Positions 1 to 6,485 are shown, numbered from the stretch's first letter. The stretch: 7,528 bases of DNA from JBBDQZ01 sp040905705 (GCA_040905705.1 JBBDQZ010000026.1:1-7528), one strand, 5' to 3'. Program-made: numbers and translations. Notes: generated by a model not told the origin, from the letters alone.

Positions 1-114
1 GGTTCAGGTGATCGGGGTATGATCTCAGCTCGTGCGTACAAGCACCCCCAACCTTTCTGGTTGATTAATTCTTTTAAGTATACAGAGGATTCTGGTAAAA
101 TTCCAGTGATTTGA
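1..114 (+). CDS. Possible 3' end of an unidentified gene (partial)
   Basis: Frame 1 of the plus strand is open from the first base to a TGA at 112-114, giving about 37 residues with an ordinary amino-acid mix that includes the stretch AYKHPQPFWLINSFKYTE. The other two plus frames are closed within the first 21 bases. If real, this is the C-terminal tail of a gene entering from the left and converging on the VKOR gene, whose stop is at 142. I do not recognise the family. An open stretch of 37 codons can occur by chance, so this is weak. Confidence 0.3.
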   Translation, partial: GSGDRGMISARAYKHPQPFWLINSFKYTEDSGKIPVI

Positions 115-141
115 TAATGGCTTGTGTACCCGACATTTCTG

Positions 142-579
142 TCATGGATGTTTCATCTGACTTAGGCGAAACGAAAGAAGCATTATAAGCGTGGTAGTGA
201 CGGCTGATATCAGGCAATAAATGCAAACCGCTTCTAGCACAAAAAACATCAGGTAGATCAACCACATTGAAAACAGGAACGCGGGTACCGTCAGAAAGGG
301 AAGATAGCGAAACAGCACCGGGTTCCTCGTATCCAGCCAGGCCACTCCACTGATCAGTATAATGACATAAAACAGCACGCCCAAGAGTGCAACAGGAATC
401 GGGCCGATCGTGGCGTAGGTACTCAGCGCCACTTCGTCACATCCCTGAACTATGGCGCAGACAGGCAAACTTCCGACATAATGAGAGGCTGTCAAATAGA
501 CAGCGTCTGTAAATCCTACAAAAGCGATCACCAGTAACGCAATCACCCGTGTCAAGATTGATGGCAGAGATCGGGTCAT
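142..579 (-). CDS. Vitamin K epoxide reductase (VKOR) family membrane protein
   Basis: This is a small integral membrane protein (145 residues from the ATG at 579) of the bacterial VKOR family. Such proteins take electrons from a DsbA-like thiol protein and hand them to quinone, so they do the job of DsbB. Hydrophobic segments lie near residues 8-31, 58-82, 92-115 and 117-137. The loop cysteine pair is C41 and C47 (CAIVQGC), followed by the family-typical TYATIGPIPVALLGVLFY. The quinone-side redox motif is CIYC at 119-122. All four expected cysteines are present. The frame can be extended to a TTG at 615, but that would overlap the upstream dsbA-like gene by 17 bp. The ATG at 579 leaves a 19-bp gap and puts the first membrane helix at the N-terminus, so I prefer it. 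Neither start has a clear Shine-Dalgarno sequence. It is probably co-transcribed with the DsbA-like gene. Confidence 0.9.
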   Translation of the reverse strand: MTRSLPSILTRVIALLVIAFVGFTDAVYLTASHYVGSLPVCAIVQGCDEVALSTYATIGPIPVALLGVLFYVIILISGVAWLDTRNPVLFRYLPFLTVPAFLFSMWLIYLMFFVLEAVCIYCLISAVTTTLIMLLSFRLSQMKHP

Positions 580-598
580 GACAGGCAAGGTTAAATTA

Positions 599-1258
599 TC
601 ACAACCGTGATTCAATCAGGGATCGATAGGCATCCACTGATCTGGGATTGGTGATCTTTTCACCATTGATATAAACAGATGGAACCGATCTCACTCCTGC
701 ACTTCGTCCACTTTCAAAATCCGATTCGATCTTACTCACGATCTCGGGATCCTGTAAATCTTCCTCAAACTGTTCCATATCCAGTTCCATCGACTCGGCA
801 AACTGCCGGAATATTTCCTCAGCGTTGCCTCGTGACCATCGTTGCTGATTGATATAGATCAGATCGTGCATTCTCCAAAACAACCCCTGCCTGCCGGCTG
901 CCTCGGCGTACCGTGCCGCCATCTGAGAAAACTCAAAATTCCTCAGCGGGAAATGACGAAAGACAAACAGTACCTCTTCACCCAGTTCACCACTCAGCTG
1001 GTCATCCATAGACGCAATAAAACGGCATGCGGGGCATTGAAAATCACTGTATTTCACTATAATCACATCGGCATCCGGATTACCTTTGTACCAGTCATCC
1101 TCCCTGATTTCCAGAAGATCAGTATTAACCGGCGCCTGAACCTCGGCAGCATTGGTATCTGACACAGAGGAATCCTCGTCGGCAAATCGAACCATTAAAA
1201 AAATGACCATGGCCATTGCGACAGCAAATCCACCCCACAGTGCAAATCGTTTATTCAT
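599..1258 (-). CDS. DsbA-like thioredoxin-fold disulfide oxidoreductase
   Basis: This 219-residue protein has an N-terminal signal anchor (hydrophobic residues about 7-22 after MNKR), a low-complexity acidic linker (about 26-55) and a DsbA-like thioredoxin fold (about 56-217). The domain is thus placed on the outer face of the inner membrane. The redox site is CPAC at 75-78, in the typical setting VKYSDFQCPACR. The cis-proline loop is SVPSVYING, with Pro193. The helical insertion between them contains FRHFPLRNF and the AARYAEAAGRQGLFW helix, as in proteins of the Thioredoxin_4/BdbD/DsbA-like group. It likely introduces or shuffles disulfides in secreted proteins. The VKOR gene 19 bp downstream is its probable reoxidising partner. 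The start at 1258 is the ATG that gives a proper signal anchor. No Shine-Dalgarno sequence is visible. An isomerase or thiol-dependent reductase role cannot be excluded from sequence. Confidence 0.93.
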   Translation of the reverse strand: MNKRFALWGGFAVAMAMVIFLMVRFADEDSSVSDTNAAEVQAPVNTDLLEIREDDWYKGNPDADVIIVKYSDFQCPACRFIASMDDQLSGELGEEVLFVFRHFPLRNFEFSQMAARYAEAAGRQGLFWRMHDLIYINQQRWSRGNAEEIFRQFAESMELDMEQFEEDLQDPEIVSKIESDFESGRSAGVRSVPSVYINGEKITNPRSVDAYRSLIESRL

Positions 1259-1435
1259 AATAAGGAAGTATATAAATGTTTGAATTCCGAAAACTACGAA
1301 ATTTCAGGATTCAATCAAGCCCGGCTTTTCTTCATGCCAAATTCAATCGAATACGCATGATCAATATTCGTGAACATGCGGTGCGCTCGCTGCCTACACG
1401 ACAATAAATAAAACTCCCGGGGATCATGGTGTATT

Positions 1436-1463
1436 GTCCCGTCCTTGATTATTCAACCGGGAC
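1436..1463 (-). terminator. Hairpin downstream of the M14 gene (possible terminator)
   Basis: GTCCCG at 1436-1441 is matched by its reverse complement CGGGAC at 1458-1463, and an inner TTGA/TCAA pair (1445-1448 and 1453-1456) closes a 4-nt loop. In the sense of the M14 mRNA the hairpin begins 44 nt past the stop codon. No clean U-run follows directly, although a CCCGGG and a T-rich stretch (about 1405-1420) lie further downstream. It could be a weak terminator or an mRNA 3'-end stabiliser. The rest of the 249-bp space 1259-1507 shows no gene. Confidence 0.28.
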
Positions 1464-1507
1464 TTCCAATATTTTCAGCCTTCAGAGCATGTGTATTCCC
1501 GTCAGGC

Positions 1508-2926
1508 CTAATGATAAATCAGTGCATTTCCAACCTCCGGAATAGAAACCGTCACATCGACCACAAATCCGTTAATCACGGCATAAACCACCTCGTCCCC
1601 TCGATAAAACACAAGGTTGGCTGCACGCCCGGGTACCGGTCCCGCAGGCTGACGCCCATTCGGACCCAGTATATTCATCGGGAATTCCGTATGTCTGCCA
1701 TCGGGTGGTGCATCCAGCCTGACCGCCGTATACCCCTGTCGGATCAGGCCCATGGTATCGACCGCCTCCAAATCCTCCTCACCAGCCAATAAATCAGGGT
1801 ACACCCTGCCCGCTTCAGCCCGAAGTCCGGTCTCATCAATTTCCTCGTAACCGTTAAAAGTCGACAAATCACCCAGTTCGCTGATGATCCCGCGCTCATA
1901 GAATCCGGTTGCCCGGTTGATATTGACCTCTGAGCGGTTTACCGCCAGGTCCAGATCAAATTCATGTCCGTCAAAAGCAATGGTAACATTCCGAAAAATG
2001 ACGCTGTATAATCGTAAGCTATTGGGAAGTATTGAATTATATTGTTCCACCGTATACTTCTGATAATCTGTACTCGCAATCGACCGGAACGATTCGAGCA
2101 GCAGCAGATAGTTCAGTTTTCGGATGTACTGTTTTTCGGGATCGCCCGGCATCCCGCCACTCTCGATGAGGATTGTACTTGTTCCCCATTTTTGCATATT
2201 GTCACCGAATGCCCGTGGCTCAAAAGCATCCGAATAGGCCGCCACATGTCCGGGAATATATTGCTGAAGCATTTTATCCAACTGTGCAATCAATTGCATG
2301 CCTCGCTGCCGGACAGGGTTAATCCTCCGCTCTTTGTCACAGGCAGGTGCCAAAAAAGCAATAATCGTACTTTTCGGAGTATCGCCAACTGAATAACAGA
2401 TAGACTGGTCATGAAGATTAAACCCGAAATCGGCGTCCAGTTCGTCCCGGATCCCCTTCAGGATACGGGATTCCGGTGACTGCAGCTGCAATGCGTCCCG
2501 GTTCATATCGATACCGAAAGCGGTGCGCCGCTTATAGCGCTCTGCTCCGTCCGGATTAAGCATCGGGACGGCATGAATGGTAAGATGCTCCAGGATTTGG
2601 GACCGTTCATTATCGTTCTCATCTTCAGCCGTCAAAAAATTAAAAACATCAAATACCGCCATGGTGGCGGTCGGTTCATTCCCGTGCATTTGCGTCCACA
2701 ACAGTACAGAAATATCACCTGTCCCGGCTTTAAGACGGTAAACTCCACGACCTTCCGGAGAATTCCCTTCATGAATCACCTCTATGACAGGGTGCTCACC
2801 CAGTTTGTCTATCAGCGGTACAAGGTTATCATGCTTGAACCTCCGGTGCGAAAGAGACAACTCCTTGTACTGTTCATACGATTCAAACAGATGATGTGCA
2901 AAGGTGTCGGATGGATATTCGGGCAT
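1508..2926 (-). CDS. M14-family zinc carboxypeptidase-like protein with C-terminal extension
   Basis: This 472-residue protein has a recognisable M14 peptidase domain at about residues 1-290. The first two zinc ligands are His81 and Glu84 in QMHGNEPT. The following LNPDG (124-128) and MNRD (141-144) correspond to the substrate-carboxylate-binding Asn-Arg region. The third zinc ligand is His172 in FNLHDQ, and the catalytic glutamate is Glu255 in ILIESGG. All key residues are present, so it is probably an active metallo-carboxypeptidase or amidase acting on peptides or peptide-like conjugates. No signal peptide is visible, which argues for a cytoplasmic role. Residues about 300-472 are extra to a minimal M14 domain. 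They include GYEEIDETGL (359-368) and ANLVFYRGDEVVYAVINGFVVD (436-457), phrases that recall the composite beta domain of amidohydrolases (inference). It appears to be transcribed alone: the gap to the upstream DinB gene is 314 bp and to dsbA-like 249 bp. The exact substrate cannot be read from sequence. Confidence 0.87.
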   Translation of the reverse strand: MPEYPSDTFAHHLFESYEQYKELSLSHRRFKHDNLVPLIDKLGEHPVIEVIHEGNSPEGRGVYRLKAGTGDISVLLWTQMHGNEPTATMAVFDVFNFLTAEDENDNERSQILEHLTIHAVPMLNPDGAERYKRRTAFGIDMNRDALQLQSPESRILKGIRDELDADFGFNLHDQSICYSVGDTPKSTIIAFLAPACDKERRINPVRQRGMQLIAQLDKMLQQYIPGHVAAYSDAFEPRAFGDNMQKWGTSTILIESGGMPGDPEKQYIRKLNYLLLLESFRSIASTDYQKYTVEQYNSILPNSLRLYSVIFRNVTIAFDGHEFDLDLAVNRSEVNINRATGFYERGIISELGDLSTFNGYEEIDETGLRAEAGRVYPDLLAGEEDLEAVDTMGLIRQGYTAVRLDAPPDGRHTEFPMNILGPNGRQPAGPVPGRAANLVFYRGDEVVYAVINGFVVDVTVSIPEVGNALIYH

Positions 2927-2959
2927 GGAAGAAGAAGATTAAGAGGTATATTCACGCTA

Positions 2960-2988
2960 AAAATATGACTTCCATGATAGTGAACCAA
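2960..2988 (-). promoter_or_regulatory. Candidate promoter of the M14 gene
   Basis: On the minus strand TTGGTT (2983-2988) and TATTTT (2960-2965) are separated by 17 bp, and the downstream element lies about 33 bp ahead of the ATG at 2926. The match to a sigma-70 promoter is partial. The TTG and TATTTTT spacing also loosely fits the TTTG...TAnnTTTG form described for Bacteroidota. No operator is evident. Confidence 0.25.
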
Positions 2989-3132
2989 CAGAAAGACAAC
3001 GGGAAATGTGCCGAAAATCAAAGGCAGAGTTATTAAAAAACTCGTGATATTCTCGTTTACTTTTATTTATGTATTTACACCCAAAATCGTGAGTGGGTTT
3101 TAATCCGGGATAGAGCTACAAAATCAGATTCA

Positions 3133-3160
3133 CAGGAACAATCCACAAGAAATGTTCCTG
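3133..3160 (-). terminator. Inverted repeat downstream of the DinB-like gene
   Basis: CAGGAACA (3133-3140) and TGTTCCTG (3153-3160) form a perfect 8-bp stem around a 12-nt loop. In the DinB mRNA sense the stem begins 80 nt past the stop. It is followed only by a mixed stretch containing TTTT, not a strong U-run. It may end the DinB transcript. The perfect symmetry would also suit a dimeric regulator's operator for the M14 gene about 200 bp away. Confidence 0.33.
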
Positions 3161-3240
3161 ATAATATTTTAATGGCTACGCTGCGTACATTTAATGATTA
3201 GAATACACAAAGGAAAGAGGATTCAGCGCAATAAGCGTGA

Positions 3241-3768
3241 TCACGGCGGCACTACACCGTTCATTCGTGCATAGCTCACAGACTGACCTACGTGCTCGTT
3301 CATATGTGTGATCAAGAGCATGAGAACAGCCCAGCCTTGCGTCTCTTCACCAAATATAACTACTGATTCGTTCAGTGCTTCATCCGCAAGCTTTTCTGAA
3401 AGTTCAAATACATACTCCACCGACTCCTTCAACATTGTTACAACCGTCTCCTTGTCGGTGATTTGCTCCATCTCACCCGGTATGATGTGATCGGGCACCT
3501 CTATTCCATGCAACCGCTGAGGAAGGATGTAGTTATACCTGGCAATGTGCATAAATACTCTGGCAACACTCATCGCCTCGTCATCAGGTGACCATTCATA
3601 AGTTTCGTCAGGCATTGTTTCCGCCAGATCAACCACTTTCAGGGATGATTGCTCAAAATGCCAGTAAAATCGCTCGATAAAGGCTTCTGTGAAATGTTGC
3701 GCGTTCATACTTGTTGTGTTTACAGACAGGCAAATGAACAAATAAAATGCGAATTTATGAAGTGCCAT
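3241..3768 (-). CDS. DinB-like four-helix metal-binding protein with signal peptide
   Basis: This 175-residue protein belongs to the DinB/YfiT-like superfamily, whose members are four-helix bundles that bind a divalent metal through three histidines. Here the likely ligands are His74 in FMHIARYNY (helix 2) and His155/His159 in THMNEHVGQ (last helix), the usual HxxxH followed by Gly-Gln. The N-terminus (residues about 1-23, hydrophobic core FAFYLFICLSV, then SMNA before Gln24) looks like a cleavable signal peptide, so the mature protein would be in the periplasm or outside. Many DinB-like proteins are cytoplasmic thiol-dependent transferases or hydrolases, and the substrate here is unknown. 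A start at Met21 would give a cytoplasmic form and an equally complete domain, but the upstream hydrophobic stretch argues for the longer form. An 8-bp tandem repeat lies 24-55 bp before the start codon. No Shine-Dalgarno sequence is seen. Confidence 0.8.
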   Translation of the reverse strand: MALHKFAFYLFICLSVNTTSMNAQHFTEAFIERFYWHFEQSSLKVVDLAETMPDETYEWSPDDEAMSVARVFMHIARYNYILPQRLHGIEVPDHIIPGEMEQITDKETVVTMLKESVEYVFELSEKLADEALNESVVIFGEETQGWAVLMLLITHMNEHVGQSVSYARMNGVVPP

Positions 3769-3791
3769 GAAATCAAGGTTCCGGTAAATGC

Positions 3792-3823
3792 ATCAGAATA
3801 TCAGAATATCAGAATATCAGAAT
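3792..3823. repeat. Four exact tandem copies of an 8-bp unit
   Basis: ATCAGAAT occurs four times head to tail without mismatch (3792-3799, 3800-3807, 3808-3815, 3816-3823). On the minus strand this reads ATTCTGAT x4. The array begins 24 bp upstream of the DinB-like start codon, inside the region that should hold its promoter or leader. Short tandem arrays of this kind are prone to slipped-strand copy-number change, which would alter promoter spacing or leader length without changing the reading frame. Confidence 0.9.
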
Positions 3824-4049
3824 GATGGATATATAGTTACAAAAATGCAAACATCTCTTAAACTTAGTCAAGATATGCATACATATTCATCGATCTTTCA
3901 ATTTCCATCCATACCTGCGGTAATGTCTTTAAATGGGTATGTGTCCCTTTTATGAACTCGAAAAGTCAAAAGGCATTATGATCCTGCCGAGCGGACTGAG
4001 TATTCTTTTGTGAAATTTATGGTTATGACTGCATCCATGAAGCATATGT

Positions 4050-4082
4050 TTTGGGCCATTGATGTTCCCCAAATGGCCTAAA
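4050..4082. other. Hairpin-forming inverted repeat
   Basis: TTTGGGCCATT (4050-4060) pairs with AATGGCCTAAA (4072-4082) over 11 positions, with one G.T pair and an 11-nt loop. No T-run follows on either strand and no gene ends nearby, so it is not an ordinary terminator. It might belong to a non-coding transcript or mark a binding site. Confidence 0.4.
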
Positions 4083-4104
4083 TACAGACGGGAAACTTCA
4101 AAAC

Positions 4105-4116
4105 CCTGTTAACAGG
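4105..4116. promoter_or_regulatory. 12-bp perfect palindrome (possible operator)
   Basis: CCTGTTAACAGG is a perfect dyad without spacer. It sits about 300 bp upstream of the Rieske-GltB start and about 340 bp from the DinB-like start, far from both. Chance occurrence is possible, so regulation is only a suggestion. Confidence 0.25.
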
Positions 4117-4380
4117 ATGTGTGGTGAGGAAACCTCCGGCAGGCAGAATCCTGGTCTCCGATACCAAACCAATTTTTCCTGCAATACGTAGTGTTTATCA
4201 TGTCTGTGTCAATATTACCAATATGTATTATTATCCATATATCATACACCTTTATCCGGGTAGTTAATTATATGATGAAATGACCCGTCTTCAAATCATT
4301 CCGTCAATTGCAGGTTCAATGGAAGTTATTTTCTTTTGAATCCCCTATCGACCCCCCCTAAAGGTATCGCATACAATCAC

Positions 4381-4394
4381 ATATTTTAAAATAT
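4381..4394. promoter_or_regulatory. 14-bp A/T palindrome ahead of the Rieske-GltB gene
   Basis: ATATTTTAAAATAT is a perfect palindrome ending 15 bp before the ATG at 4410. It overlaps TATAAA (4392-4397), which could serve as a -10 element of a very short-leader transcript. I see no matching -35 element. The dyad could be an operator, although A/T-only palindromes arise easily in A+T-rich spacers. Confidence 0.3.
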
Positions 4395-4409
4395 AAAGCT
4401 GCTTTTATC

Positions 4410-6014
4410 ATGCATAAAATCAAACTTACTGACCGGGAAACTCTCCGCGACAGAATTCCCGAACATTATCAGGTAAACGGACTGGATCTGGTTGCCGTTC
4501 GATTTGATGATCAGGTTTCGGTCCTGTACGGCCGGTGTCTGCACCGCGGCGCCTTGATGGGAGACGGATATGTAGAGGGCGATAACCTTATCTGTGGCGT
4601 ACATGGCTGGGATTATCGCTACGATACCGGTGTGAGTGAATACAATAACGAAGAGGTACTCTACAAGTTCTGGTCAGAAATAAGCGACGGGGTGGTTTGG
4701 ATAGATGAAGAAGAAATTAATGACTATCTGAAAAATCATCCGCAGCCTTTTGACAGGAAACAGTATCTGGGTCAATATGCCGATACCCATCCCGAAGATA
4801 CCGAGCCTTATACCCTGTACATCAAAGAGCTTGCTCAAAACGGCCTTGGCAAATTCGGGCCTCACGGTCCGTCGGCCGCTATGGGCGTTGACAGGAATCT
4901 GCTTCCGAAATGGGATAACATACAGTTTTTACCGGCCCAGCTGGCACGACGTCCGTTACCGGATAGCGAAAATGTGAATACAAAAGTTACCATTGGTCCG
5001 GCTGCCAAAAAACCATTGGAATTGGAACTACCGGTCCTGGTGTCGGATATGAGCTTCGGGGCCTTGTCGCGTGAAGCGAAAATCGCGCTGTCGAAAGGGG
5101 CGGAAATGGCCGGGACAGGCATCTGCAGTGGCGAAGGTGGTATGTTGTCCGAAGAACAGGAAAACAACTCGCGATATTTTTATGAACTGGCTTCCGGCAA
5201 ATTCGGCTTTTCCTGGGAAAAAGTTAAAAAAGCACAGGCGTTTCATTTCAAAGGAGGACAGGGTGCCAAAGCAGGTACAGGCGGTCATCTGCCGGCTAAC
5301 AAGGTGTCCAGAGAAATTGCGGAAGTACGAGGTCTTGAGCCTGGTGAAGCGGCCATATCTCCGGCTGCCTTTCCGGATCTTGTTACAACGGATGATTTTC
5401 GGGCATTTGCCGATGAGGTACGTGAAAAAACCGGAGGTATACCTGTCGGATTTAAGATTGCCGCCAGTCACATTGAATCAGATATCGACTTTGCACTCGA
5501 AACGGGAGTAGACTACCTTATCATAGATGGACGCGGGGGTGGCACCGGATCGGCACCCACGGTCCTGAGGGACAACATCAATGTACCCACCATCCCGGCA
5601 TTGGCACGTGCCAGAAAGCATCTGGATAACACAGGCGCCAATGATGTGACACTTATTGTTACAGGCGGACTGCGAGTCGCCGAAGATTTTGCCAAAGCCC
5701 TGATGCTGGGAGCCGATGCCGTGGCTGTTGCCAATTCGGCCATCCAGGCAATCGGATGTTTGGGTATGCGCGCCTGCAACAGTAACTACTGTCCGGTGGG
5801 TATTGCCACACAAAAGGAAAGCCTGCGAAGCCGGCTGATCATTGATACCTCTGCCAAACAGCTCTACAACTTTTTCAGCGCCACGAATGATCTAATGAAG
5901 GTCATTGCCCGGGCTACCGGCCATGCTGATGTCCGTGAATTTAATTTAGATGACTTGTCTACGGTAGACTACAACATATATCAGTTAACCGGCATACGGT
6001 TTGCTGGTGTTTAA
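4410..6014 (+). CDS. Rieske [2Fe-2S] - FMN-binding glutamate synthase-like fusion protein
   Basis: This 534-residue protein joins two redox domains. Residues about 2-105 form a Rieske ferredoxin-like domain with Cys43-Leu-His45 and Cys62-Gly-Val-His65 (C-x-H, 16 residues, C-x2-H), all four ligands of a [2Fe-2S] cluster. Residues about 150-525 match the FMN-binding synthase core of GltB: VLVSDMSFGALS (210-221), SGEGGM (240-245), KGGQGAKAGTGG (281-292), IDGRGGGTGSAP (372-383), GGLR (419-422). They also hold the cysteines of a [3Fe-4S] cluster, C450-x5-C456-x4-C461. The N-terminal glutaminase domain of true GltB is absent, and no GltD-like FAD/NAD(P)H subunit is nearby. The Rieske cluster probably passes electrons from an unknown donor to the [3Fe-4S]/FMN core. 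Whether it makes glutamate with ammonia supplied by a separate protein, or acts as a different flavin oxidoreductase, is unknown. It is cytoplasmic, with no signal peptide. The gene appears monocistronic, ending 17 bp from the convergent invertase remnant. Confidence 0.92.
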   Translation: MHKIKLTDRETLRDRIPEHYQVNGLDLVAVRFDDQVSVLYGRCLHRGALMGDGYVEGDNLICGVHGWDYRYDTGVSEYNNEEVLYKFWSEISDGVVWIDEEEINDYLKNHPQPFDRKQYLGQYADTHPEDTEPYTLYIKELAQNGLGKFGPHGPSAAMGVDRNLLPKWDNIQFLPAQLARRPLPDSENVNTKVTIGPAAKKPLELELPVLVSDMSFGALSREAKIALSKGAEMAGTGICSGEGGMLSEEQENNSRYFYELASGKFGFSWEKVKKAQAFHFKGGQGAKAGTGGHLPANKVSREIAEVRGLEPGEAAISPAAFPDLVTTDDFRAFADEVREKTGGIPVGFKIAASHIESDIDFALETGVDYLIIDGRGGGTGSAPTVLRDNINVPTIPALARARKHLDNTGANDVTLIVTGGLRVAEDFAKALMLGADAVAVANSAIQAIGCLGMRACNSNYCPVGIATQKESLRSRLIIDTSAKQLYNFFSATNDLMKVIARATGHADVREFNLDDLSTVDYNIYQLTGIRFAGV

Positions 6015-6031
6015 AAATCTGATTTAAGAGG

Positions 6032-6418
6032 CTAACACTTGTTTGGATCAATGTCATCAGTAAAACACAGCATGTCGAGTTTTTCCGGATTTTCCAACAG
6101 TGATTTGGCTACAATTAATCCGGAAAAGTAGGCAACCTCTTCCGTAAGCCAGTCTACTACCCATAGCGGAATCACATTCGGATTGATATTAAACCGATTT
6201 ACGGTTTGTTCTCCGTAATATTCCTCTGGATATCGGTTTATCTCATTCAATCTTCGGAGGTCCACCAAGTAGTAAATGCGGATATGGAACAGCAGATGCA
6301 GGGCTCGTTCATGGACACCCGAAATAAAAGGTTCATTTTCAGGGGTATCCGTCAATAATTCCAATGAAGCACGCAGTCCTGCATAGAAAAGAGCCTGAAT
6401 TCCAATTGGATTGCAATA
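6032..6418 (-). pseudogene. Remnant of a GH100 alkaline/neutral invertase
   Basis: The frame reads through a partial GH100 sucrose-cleaving enzyme. From about 6418 it gives NPIGIQALFYAGLRASLELL (the family's PIEIQALFY...ALR helix), then LLFHIRIYYLVDLRRLNEI, RYPEEYYGEQTVNRFNI and IPLWVVDWL, matching consecutive GH100 segments. At about 6121-6130 it jumps from ...AYF straight into SGLIVAKSLLENPEKLDMLCF, which resembles the C-terminal tail of the family, and then stops (TAG at 6032). The whole N-terminal part and an internal block between the YF(I)GN region and the tail are therefore missing. What remains is about 129 codons of an enzyme normally near 450-500 residues. The parts expected to carry both catalytic acids are gone. 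A TTG at 6364 could start 110 residues, but there is no upstream ATG and an in-frame TGA lies at 6437-6439. I judge it a non-functional remnant; the match is recalled from the family, not searched. Confidence 0.75.
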
Positions 6419-6485
6419 AAGGAAAAAACAAATAATTCATTTAATTACTTTCTAAAATGATAGATTATTATATTTATGTTGTTGC

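Larger units (their letters stand above)
2927..3240. other. Intergenic region between DinB-like and M14 genes
   Basis: These 314 bp are A+T-rich and hold no convincing open frame or RNA gene. They carry a perfect 8-bp inverted repeat at 3133-3160 and a possible promoter for the M14 gene at 2960-2988. Nothing else stands out. Confidence 0.6.
3769..4409. other. Long divergent intergenic region
   Basis: These 641 bp lie between the divergent DinB-like and Rieske-GltB genes. They hold the tandem repeat at 3792-3823, a hairpin at 4050-4082, a 12-bp palindrome at 4105-4116, two small hairpins near 4126-4155 and a 14-bp A/T palindrome at 4381-4394. About 4085-4180 is less A+T-rich than its flanks. 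A plus-strand frame is open at 3956-4078 and again at 4082-4264, broken by one TAA, but has no family resemblance. I see no tRNA and no riboswitch I can name. Confidence 0.6.

Noticed and set aside
49..72. CAACC/GGTTG hairpin followed by a T-rich stretch, considered as a terminator.
   Set aside because: The stem is only 5 bp, and it would lie inside the possible partial gene at 1-114, before its stop codon.
74..265. Minus-strand open frame of 63 codons overlapping the end of the VKOR gene.
   Set aside because: It lies two thirds inside the VKOR gene in another frame and has no recognisable domain; it is a shadow.
613..615. TTG start of the VKOR gene giving a 157-residue protein.
   Set aside because: It overlaps the dsbA-like gene by 17 bp and adds 12 polar residues before the first helix; the ATG at 579 is a better start.
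4085..4180. Possible riboswitch (cobalamin-like GGTG, CCTCCGGC and AGGCAG fragments).
   Set aside because: The conserved cobalamin box GCCACTG and the rest of the core are missing, and no other class I know fits.
3956..4267. Two successive open stretches in one plus-strand frame (3956-4078 and 4082-4264) separated by a single TAA at 4079-4081.
   Set aside because: There is no good start codon at the beginning, the second half becomes tyrosine-rich A+T spacer sequence, and no family resemblance is seen; lengths of 41 and 61 codons are within chance.
5028..5813. Several antisense and shifted open frames inside the Rieske-GltB gene, some over 100 codons.
   Set aside because: They are opposite or out of frame to a gene with complete, unmistakable motifs and show no domain of their own.
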